Source: Prevotellaceae bacterium (GTDB lineage: Bacteria; Bacteroidota; Bacteroidia; Bacteroidales; UBA932). Taken from it: a stretch of DNA of 10,339 bases. Shown piece by piece: positions 1-4,610 of the stretch. The first letter of the stretch is position 1; each line of letters opens with the position of its first letter. The translations under genes were made by a program, and so were the position numbers. The DNA lies in the NCBI GenBank assembly GCA_031287815.1, contig JAITSM010000182.1, positions 1 through 10,339 on the forward strand, written 5' to 3'. The notes under the pieces were generated by a model. That model saw nothing but the letters and a program-made list of their open reading frames with translations. It did no database searches and had not been told where the DNA came from.

Positions 1-104
1 AACAAACACAAAACATCCCTGCACAAAACAACCTTATGCTGCCAAATTTTATAAAGACACTATTATCTTTACACTATTGTATGGTTATTTACTTTTATTT
101 TTTG

Positions 105-190
105 TAAAAATGAAAGGAGCACATTCATTAATTTATACACCTAAGAGGTACTCAGAAACCTTTTACATTATAAATTAACAAATGTACTCC
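105..190 (-). terminator. Alternative terminator-like hairpin of left leader RNA
   Basis: On the minus strand, 190-169 and 137-116 are complementary over 22 positions: 19 Watson-Crick pairs and 3 G-U wobbles. The loop is 31 nt and a T-rich tract (115-105) follows. The 5' strand of this hairpin is also the 3' strand of the upstream hairpin, so the two folds exclude each other. The loop is longer than in a textbook intrinsic terminator. Confidence 0.5.
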
Positions 191-272
191 ATAGAAGAAT
201 ACCGTTAATTAGAAAAGAAAATTCTGAGTTTTCTTAGATGTTAAATAAAAGTTGTCCCAACAATTATTTTAA

Positions 273-284
273 TGTGTAAAGAAC
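273..284 (-). promoter_or_regulatory. boxA-like antitermination motif, left copy
   Basis: The minus strand reads GTTCTTTACACA about 8 nt after the predicted transcription start. This resembles the boxA element bound by NusB/NusE in rRNA leaders (E. coli TGCTCTTTAACA). It lies at the same place as the boxA-like motif of the right copy. Confidence 0.45.
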
Positions 285-297
285 ATCAATAACGCTG

Positions 298-327
298 CAA
301 ATATATTACTTTATTTTTTATTTGCAA
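298..327 (-). promoter_or_regulatory. Bacteroidetes-type promoter of left leader RNA
   Basis: On the minus strand TTG (327-325) and TATATTTG (305-298) are separated by 19 bp. This fits the Bacteroidetes sigma-ABfr consensus (TTTG at -33, TAnnTTTG at -7). TATATTTG is followed by CAGCG, as in the right copy at 8631. Start of transcription is inferred near 291. Confidence 0.7.
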
Positions 328-348
328 CTATTTTTGAATTTTTTTTTT

Positions 349-389
349 GTAAGGTGGTTTGGGCGTTAGCCCATTCTTCATTAGGAACG
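349..389 (-). repeat. Upstream block shared with the right leader module
   Basis: On the minus strand the sequence AATGAAGAATGGGC, a degraded GGCGCCA-like palindrome, then AAACCACCTTAC (360-349) matches the corresponding block at 8560-8586 in inverted orientation. Homology between the two modules therefore starts upstream of the promoter, inside the composite intergenic repeat. Confidence 0.55.
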
Positions 390-582
390 GCGTGAAACGC
401 CGGATTTTCATAACCGCAGGCAAGCGGAGCGCAGCCTGCGGAAGAAGCCCCCCACTGCCTTTCGCGCGGCGCACTGTCCGTGCATAGCGGAAAACCCGTG
501 CGCCGCGCGCGTGCAGGAAATACCGGTGTGCATCCCCATGCTGCGTTACGCTCCGCTTCACTTGCATGGGGTTATGAAAATT
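388..582. repeat. Cluster of REP/BIME-like palindromes
   Basis: This gene-free stretch is a run of inverted repeats. CGGCGT/ACGCCG lies at 388-393/397-402. CCGCAGGC/GCCTGCGG lies at 414-421/434-441. A perfect 12-bp inverted repeat lies at 463-474/498-509, with an inner TCCG/CGGA at 477-480/488-491. CCCCATGC/GCATGGGG lies at 534-541/564-571. The second and last are related copies in opposite orientation, each preceded by TTTTCATAACC (405-415, and on the minus strand 582-572) and enclosing AAGCGGAGCG. The stem bases that differ between the copies are compensated on the other arm. This resembles paired REP elements (BIMEs). No REP-associated transposase is visible. Confidence 0.6.
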
Positions 583-640
583 TAAGCCCTCCGGGCTTAT
601 TGAATGGAGAATTGAAAATGGAGAATTGGCTGGCGCCAGC
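583..640. repeat. Composite intergenic repeat, copy 1
   Basis: Three parts: a perfect hairpin TAAGCCC-TCC-GGGCTTA (583-599); two spaced AATGGAGAATT units (602-626); and the palindrome CTGGCGCCAG (630-639). The same order recurs at 8519-8575 and 10113-10156. A long open frame crosses this segment, but it lacks a plausible protein and the DUF4293 gene starts later. Confidence 0.65.
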
Positions 641-641
641 A

Positions 642-719
642 TTCATCCCCTTTATCCCTTTCATCCCTTTCATCCCTTTCATCCCTTTCATCCCTTTCAT
701 CCCTTTCATCCCTTTCATC
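642..719. repeat. 9-bp tandem repeat TTTCATCCC
   Basis: Six exact 9-bp units (659-712) are flanked by degenerate ones. A 9-bp unit keeps any reading frame open, giving an Ile-Pro-Phe run on the plus strand and Lys-Gly-Met on the minus strand. I judge neither to be translated. Such arrays can change length by slippage, and this one lies about 70 bp upstream of the DUF4293 start codon. Confidence 0.8.
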
Positions 720-753
720 GCCCAGAGGGCATTTCCCATTCGAAAAAAAATCG

Positions 754-761
754 TATATTTG
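754..761 (+). promoter_or_regulatory. Probable -7 box of the DUF4293 gene
   Basis: TATATTTG matches the Bacteroidetes -7 consensus TAnnTTTG and lies 27 bp before the start codon. It would give a leader of roughly 20 nt. No clear -33 TTG is seen; only a weak ATTT near 731-734. The 9-bp array ends just upstream. Confidence 0.45.
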
Positions 762-788
762 TTGCATAAAATCCGTAACTTCATACTT

Positions 789-1178
789 ATGTTACAACGT
801 ATCCAATCAATTTATTTGCTGTTTACATGCGGGCTGTTGGCGTCCCTTTTTTTTATTCCGGTGTGTGAAACTGGCGGCGGGGCGGCGGCGTATCGCGATA
901 ACGCGGGATGGCTGGCGTTGTTAATTCTTTCCATGGCCTCGGCGTTGGGTGCGCTGCTGTTATACCGGCGGCGGATATGGCAAATCCGTTTATGCATTTT
1001 AAACTGTGTGGTGTTGATAGGCTTTCAGGGATGGATAGCCTATTATTTTTTTACGGCGGAGGCGGCGTTTTCCGTAACAGCCGTATTTCCGCTGATAGCC
1101 GTTATCCTTACCTGTAGGGCTGCGCGCCGTATCGCCCGCGACGAAGCTATGGTGCGAAATGCGGGAAGAATCAGGTGA
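789..1178 (+). CDS. DUF4293 family four-helix membrane protein
   Basis: 129 residues. The protein opens with MLQRIQSIYLL, the usual beginning of DUF4293 proteins, so this ATG was chosen over upstream in-frame starts, which would translate tandem repeats. Four hydrophobic segments are visible at about residues 7-26, 41-59, 67-88 and 93-110. Then comes a basic tail RRIARDEAMVRNAGRIR, close to the conserved DUF4293 ending with its DEAxVR motif. It is expected in the inner membrane; its biochemical role is unknown. No Shine-Dalgarno sequence is present, as is normal in Bacteroidetes, and a TATATTTG box lies just upstream. The gene is flanked on both sides by short tandem repeats related to GGATGAAAGG and is probably transcribed alone or with weak read-through into the next gene. 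Confidence 0.85.
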   Translation: MLQRIQSIYLLFTCGLLASLFFIPVCETGGGAAAYRDNAGWLALLILSMASALGALLLYRRRIWQIRLCILNCVVLIGFQGWIAYYFFTAEAAFSVTAVFPLIAVILTCRAARRIARDEAMVRNAGRIR

Positions 1179-1323
1179 GGAGGTGAAGGGTGATGGGTGA
1201 AGAGGATGAAAGGGTGACAGGGTGAAGGGTGAAGAGGATGAAAGGGTGAAGGGTGACAGGGTGAAGGGTGACGCCTTAGCAATGACTAACGACTAACGAC
1301 TCCCGACTAATGACTCACAACTG
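1179..1323. repeat. Degenerate tandem repeats between the DUF4293 and yigZ genes
   Basis: From 1179 to about 1271 the sequence consists of GGTGAAGGGTGA, GGGTGACA and GAGGATGAAA units; the longer block starting AGAGGATGAAAGGG occurs at about 1200 and 1232. These units resemble the minus strand of the 9-bp array at 642-719. From 1280 to 1323 the pattern changes to ACTAACG / ACTCACA / ACTGATG units, similar to those at 10157-10190. No promoter or terminator is evident. Confidence 0.7.
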
Positions 1324-1938
1324 ATGACTACTGTTTATGATTATAAAACTATAGCGGCTCCGGCGACGGGGGTGTTTAAGGATAAAGGGAGCAAGTTTTT
1401 ATCCTTTGCGCTTCCGGTGGATGCGGAGGCGCAGGCAAGGGAAGCGGTGCGGAAATTAAAGAAGGAATATTTTGATGCGCGGCATCATTGTTTTGCCTAC
1501 CGTATCGGGGCGGGGGGCGAGCAATGGCGCGCCAACGACGACGGCGAGCCGTCGTCCGCCGCCGGCAAGCCGATACTGGGGCAATTGCTGTCGCGGGAGC
1601 TAACCAATGTATTGGTGGTGGTGGTGCGTTATTTCGGCGGCGCGCTGCTGGGCGTTCCGGGGTTGATAAACGCTTACCGGAGCGCGGCGGCAGCGGCGTT
1701 GAACAATGCACAGGTGATGGAAAAAACGGTACAGGAAATTGTCACGGTTACCTTTCCCTACCGCCAGCTGAACGCTATGATGAAACTGCTGAAAGAAGAA
1801 GAGGGCGAAATCCGCTCGCAACAGTGCGGTACGGAATGCGTTTTTGAAGTGGCGGTGCCGTTACGAAAGAAAGAGAAATTTCTCCATAAATGGAAAAAAC
1901 AAAATTACAATGATGAAAAGCCTGATATCCATTCATGA
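1324..1938 (+). CDS. yigZ: YigZ/IMPACT (UPF0029) family protein
   Basis: 204 residues, the usual length for bacterial YigZ. The N-terminal UPF0029 domain is recognisable from KGSKFLSFALPV (21-32), the stretch ARHHCFAYRIG (52-62), the motif DGEPSSAAGKPIL (73-85, family form DGEPsgTAGkPIL) and VRYFGGALLGVPGL (101-114). A ferredoxin-like C-terminal domain follows (about 135-195). The family is cytosolic and related to eukaryotic IMPACT, a translation-linked regulator; its exact bacterial function is not established. The start ATG falls inside the last unit of the upstream ACTxA repeat, so the first few residues are less certain than the rest. The 3' end overlaps pyrB by 29 bp, so the two are probably translated from one message. 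Confidence 0.9.
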   Translation: MTTVYDYKTIAAPATGVFKDKGSKFLSFALPVDAEAQAREAVRKLKKEYFDARHHCFAYRIGAGGEQWRANDDGEPSSAAGKPILGQLLSRELTNVLVVVVRYFGGALLGVPGLINAYRSAAAAALNNAQVMEKTVQEIVTVTFPYRQLNAMMKLLKEEEGEIRSQQCGTECVFEVAVPLRKKEKFLHKWKKQNYNDEKPDIHS

Positions 1939-2818
1939 TTTTTCCAAAGACGAAATGCTGTATGTGTTGCAGCGCGCGGCGGAATTTGAAAAAAATCCTT
2001 CCCAGTCCTTATTGGCGGGGAAAGTAGTAGGGTCTATTTTCTTCGAGCCGTCCACGCGTACGCGGCTGAGCTTTGAAACGGCCGCCAACCGTTTGGGGGC
2101 GCGCGTGGTCGGGTTTTCCGACGTAAAGAATACCAGCGTCAGCAAAGGCGAGACATTGAAAGATACTATTAAAATGGTCGCCAATTATGTTGATTTGATT
2201 GTCCTGCGGCATCCGCTCGAAGGGAGCGCGCGCTATGCGGCGGAAGTGGCCAACGTGCCGGTCGTCAATGCCGGCGACGGTGCCAACCAGCATCCCTCGC
2301 AAACATTGCTGGACTTGTATTCCATCCAAAAAACGCAAGGCCGGCTGGATAATATTCATATCACGATGGTGGGCGATTTGAAATACGGGCGTACGGTGCA
2401 TTCGTTGCTGCAAGCCCTTTCGCTGTTCAATGCCCGTTTCAAATTTATTGCGCCGCCGGAATTGCAGATGCCCGCCGAATATAAAACCTACCTCCGCGGC
2501 AAAGGGTTGGCGTTTGAAGAACATACGGATTTAATCCGGAATATCGGCGATGCGGATATTCTCTACATGACGCGGGTGCAGCAGGAACGTTTCCAGGACC
2601 CGATAGAATATGAGAAAGTGAAAAACAGTTATTCGTTAAAAAAATCCATGCTGGCGAAAGCGAAGCCTACGATGAAAATCCTGCATCCGCTGCCGCGCGT
2701 GAATGAAATAGACGCCGGCGTGGACGATACGCCGCATGCGTACTACTTCGAGCAGGCGCGCAACGGCATGTTTACGCGCATGGCTATTATCGCTTATTTG
2801 TTGCAAGGCGCCCGCTAA
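1910..2818 (+). CDS. pyrB: Aspartate carbamoyltransferase catalytic subunit
   Basis: 302 residues. It catalyses the committed step of pyrimidine synthesis: carbamoyl phosphate plus L-aspartate gives carbamoyl aspartate. Visible active-site elements are FFEPSTRTRLSFE with the carbamoyl-phosphate loop STRTR (48-52), SKGET with its lysine at 79, RHPLEG (100-105), HPSQT (128-132), GDLKYGRTVHS (155-165) and HPLPRVNEID (259-268). Length and motifs are complete. Two ATGs lie in tandem at 1910 and 1913, and either could be the start; further upstream in-frame codons only lie inside yigZ. The regulatory subunit gene follows after 12 bp, indicating a PyrB-PyrI holoenzyme. No attenuator leader of enteric type is seen, because the start lies inside yigZ. 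Confidence 0.97.
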   Translation: MMKSLISIHDFSKDEMLYVLQRAAEFEKNPSQSLLAGKVVGSIFFEPSTRTRLSFETAANRLGARVVGFSDVKNTSVSKGETLKDTIKMVANYVDLIVLRHPLEGSARYAAEVANVPVVNAGDGANQHPSQTLLDLYSIQKTQGRLDNIHITMVGDLKYGRTVHSLLQALSLFNARFKFIAPPELQMPAEYKTYLRGKGLAFEEHTDLIRNIGDADILYMTRVQQERFQDPIEYEKVKNSYSLKKSMLAKAKPTMKILHPLPRVNEIDAGVDDTPHAYYFEQARNGMFTRMAIIAYLLQGAR

Positions 2819-2830
2819 TACCTTAAAATT

Positions 2831-3307
2831 ATGACAAACGAAAAGGAATTTAAAGTAACCGCTATCAAAGACGGCACGGTGATTGACCATGTGCCGTCGA
2901 AGCAACTTTTCAAGGTAATTGAAATCTTGGGATTGGAAAATTATGCCAATCAAATTACGTTCGGGATGAATTTGGAGAGTAAAAAATTAGGCAATAAAGC
3001 CATCATCAAAATCGCCGACCTTTTTTTTGAAGACGACGACATCAACCGCATTGCGCTCATTGCGCCGCAAGCGAAGTTGAATATCATCCGCAATTACAAG
3101 GTGGTGGAAAAACGGAGCGTAACCATTCCCGAAATCATTACCGGCATCGCCAAATGCGTAAACCCGCATTGCATAACCAATCACCAGCCGGTGGAAACGC
3201 GCTTCCTCGCCCAATCTTCCGATAACGGCCTCCTGCTTACGTGCTGTTATTGCGAAAAAACTACCGACAGCCAAACGCTGCGTATTATCACAAAAGAGGA
3301 AAGTTAA
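2831..3307 (+). CDS. pyrI: Aspartate carbamoyltransferase regulatory subunit
   Basis: 158 residues. This subunit binds nucleotide effectors (in E. coli CTP/UTP inhibit and ATP activates) and holds catalytic trimers together in the ATCase dodecamer. The N-terminal allosteric domain (about 1-100) contains TAIKDGTVIDHVP (10-22), which matches the nucleotide-site segment of the family. The C-terminal zinc domain has CVNPHC (109-114) and CCYC (138-141). The four presumed zinc ligands C109, C114, C138 and C141 carry the same numbers as in E. coli PyrI. It is co-directional with pyrB and 12 bp downstream. It is the last rightward gene before the convergent junction at 3308-3397. Confidence 0.96.
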   Translation: MTNEKEFKVTAIKDGTVIDHVPSKQLFKVIEILGLENYANQITFGMNLESKKLGNKAIIKIADLFFEDDDINRIALIAPQAKLNIIRNYKVVEKRSVTIPEIITGIAKCVNPHCITNHQPVETRFLAQSSDNGLLLTCCYCEKTTDSQTLRIITKEES

Positions 3308-3397
3308 GGGTGAAGGGTTGGCTGGCGCCAGTGTCCAGTAGGCAGTTTTCAGTAGCAGTCGGCAGTAGCTGGCGCCAGCTACTTTAAACCGTAAACT
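3308..3397. repeat. Convergent junction with two CTGGCGCCAG palindromes
   Basis: The gap between the 3' ends of pyrI and coaD contains GGTGAAGG, a first CTGGCGCCAG (3322-3331), a degenerate CAGTAGGCAGT / CAGTAGCAGT series (3336-3367), and an 18-bp perfect palindrome GTAGCTGGCGCCAGCTAC (3365-3382) followed by TTTAAA. Symmetry and position would allow a bidirectional terminator, but there is no real T-run on either strand, so intrinsic termination is doubtful. Confidence 0.6.
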
Positions 3398-3871
3398 TTA
3401 AGAAATGTCGGCTATCTTCATTCCTTTGGGAATAAAGGCGGACACGTCGCCATGATATAAGAGAATGTCGCGCACGACGGAGGAACAAATATAAGCATGT
3501 TCCGGGCGCGAGGGGAAAAATACCGTGTCGATGTCCGGCGAAAGCCGCTGGTTGGCTTGCGCCATAGTGTTTTCAAAGTTGTAGTCTACGAGGGTGCGGA
3601 TACCGCGAATAATAAACCGGCTGTGGCGTTGCCGGCAAAAATCAACGGTCATGGTGTCGTATATCGCTACTTCTACGCTGTCGCCGCAGGGTTGCAGGGC
3701 TTGCCTTATCATGGCGGCGCGCGCTTCGGATGAGAAAAGCGTTTTCTTGTTCCGGTTGTCGCCGATAGCAGCTACAATCACTTTGTCAAAAATCTGCAGT
3801 GCACGCTGCACCACGTCGAAATGCCCGATAGTAAAAGGGTCGAATGTTCCGGGGAAAATAGCTGTTTTCAT
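3398..3871 (-). CDS. coaD: Phosphopantetheine adenylyltransferase
   Basis: 157 residues, the standard length. CoaD transfers AMP from ATP to 4'-phosphopantetheine, the penultimate step of coenzyme A synthesis, in the cytosol as a hexamer. The nucleotidyltransferase signature GTFDPFTIGH (8-17, with H17) is intact. So are K43 in NRNKKTLFS, RGIRTLVDYNFE (89-100) and the C-terminal nucleotide-binding segment CSSVVRDI (129-136, usually ISSSxVRE). It is the last gene of the leftward cluster, starting 44 bp after the ung stop codon, and is probably transcribed with ung and lon. Confidence 0.97.
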   Translation of the reverse strand: MKTAIFPGTFDPFTIGHFDVVQRALQIFDKVIVAAIGDNRNKKTLFSSEARAAMIRQALQPCGDSVEVAIYDTMTVDFCRQRHSRFIIRGIRTLVDYNFENTMAQANQRLSPDIDTVFFPSRPEHAYICSSVVRDILLYHGDVSAFIPKGMKIADIS

Positions 3872-3915
3872 AAATATGGATTTTTATTACTGCTTACTGT
3901 TGGCTGCCCACGGCT

Positions 3916-4584
3916 TCAAAGGCTCCAGTCGACAGGTGCCCATCCCTGTTGGCGCAAAAGTTCATTGGTTTGCGAAAAATGCCGGCATCCGAAAAACCGC
4001 CCGCCCGAAAGCGGCGAAGGGTGCGCCGCCTCCAGTATAAAGTGTTTGGAAGTATCGATCAGTATTTTTTTGTTGCGGGCAAAATTGCCCCACAGCAAAA
4101 ACACAATACCTTCTTTATTTCGCGACAGCGTGGAAATAACCGCATCGGTAAAGGTTTCCCACCCGATTTTACTGTGCGACATAGGCTCTCCGGCGCGAAC
4201 GGTGAGGGCGGCGTTGAGCAGGAATACGCCCTGTTCCGTCCATTTTTCCAAACAGCCGTGCGACGGCGGCGCAATGCCCAAATCGGTTTCAATTTCTTTA
4301 AAAACATTTATCAACGACGGCGGCGGTTTTACGCCCTGCGGCACCGAAAAGCACAGCCCGTGCGCCTGCCCTGCGCCGTGGTAAGGGTCTTGCCCGAGTA
4401 TAACCACTTTCACTTTGTCGAACGGCGTTTTGTCGAAAGCGTTAAAAATAAGTTTTGGCGGCGGGTAAACGGTTTTCCCGGCCAGCATGTCATTGCGCAC
4501 AGAGGCGGAGATAACCGCGAAATAAGGTTTTTCGAATTCCGCCTGTAGAGCGGCTTTCCAGCTTTCTTCTATTTTTACGCTCAT
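3916..4584 (-). CDS. ung: Uracil-DNA glycosylase, family 1
   Basis: 222 residues. The enzyme removes uracil from DNA as the first step of base-excision repair. All family-1 motifs are present: the water-activating loop GQDPYHG (64-70, catalytic D66), the uracil-pocket asparagine in LLNAALTVR (N124), VFLLWGNFA (161-169), and the minor-groove intercalation loop HPSPLSGGRFFGCRHFS (188-204, H188). It lies 26 bp downstream of lon on the same strand and upstream of coaD, consistent with an operon. Nothing is missing or altered. Confidence 0.97.
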   Translation of the reverse strand: MSVKIEESWKAALQAEFEKPYFAVISASVRNDMLAGKTVYPPPKLIFNAFDKTPFDKVKVVILGQDPYHGAGQAHGLCFSVPQGVKPPPSLINVFKEIETDLGIAPPSHGCLEKWTEQGVFLLNAALTVRAGEPMSHSKIGWETFTDAVISTLSRNKEGIVFLLWGNFARNKKILIDTSKHFILEAAHPSPLSGGRFFGCRHFSQTNELLRQQGWAPVDWSL

Positions 4585-4610
4585 AATAAATGACGGTTAA
4601 TGGAAATTAT

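Larger units (their letters stand above)
1..291 (-). ncRNA. Structured leader RNA, left copy (transcribed leftward, continues past window start)
   Basis: No protein gene is visible in positions 1-360. The minus strand instead reads as a structured RNA starting near 291. Reading leftward: a boxA-like motif (284-273); a long irregular stem pairing 241-222 with 157-137; an inner stem AATTAAC (210-204) with GTTAATT (179-173); and an apical stem pairing 202-197 with 189-184 around a 7-nt loop. The 3' strand of the inner hairpin (190-169) can alternatively pair with 137-116, which is followed by a T-rich tract. Next comes a small hairpin TAAAGA/TCTTTA (71-66 with 57-52), then GGCAGC (43-38) and GGTTGTTTT (33-25). 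These last two match the 5' arm of a stem in the right copy, so the partner arm and the controlled gene should lie just beyond position 1. The segment is AT-rich. The fold was derived by eye; the function is inferred. Confidence 0.6.

Noticed and set aside
1..291. rRNA operon leader running leftward
   Set aside because: The promoter and boxA would fit, but no 16S start appears and the structural match with the leader of a protein gene at 8645-9048 is better. It remains possible if 16S lies just outside.
583..640. Insertion sequence end
   Set aside because: No transposase, no matching terminal inverted repeat and no target duplication can be identified. The repeat is recorded as an intergenic element only.
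480..788. In-frame N-terminal extension of the DUF4293 gene
   Set aside because: It translates palindromes and the 9-bp array into an Ile-Pro-Phe run. DUF4293 proteins begin at MxQRIQ, which is the ATG at 789.
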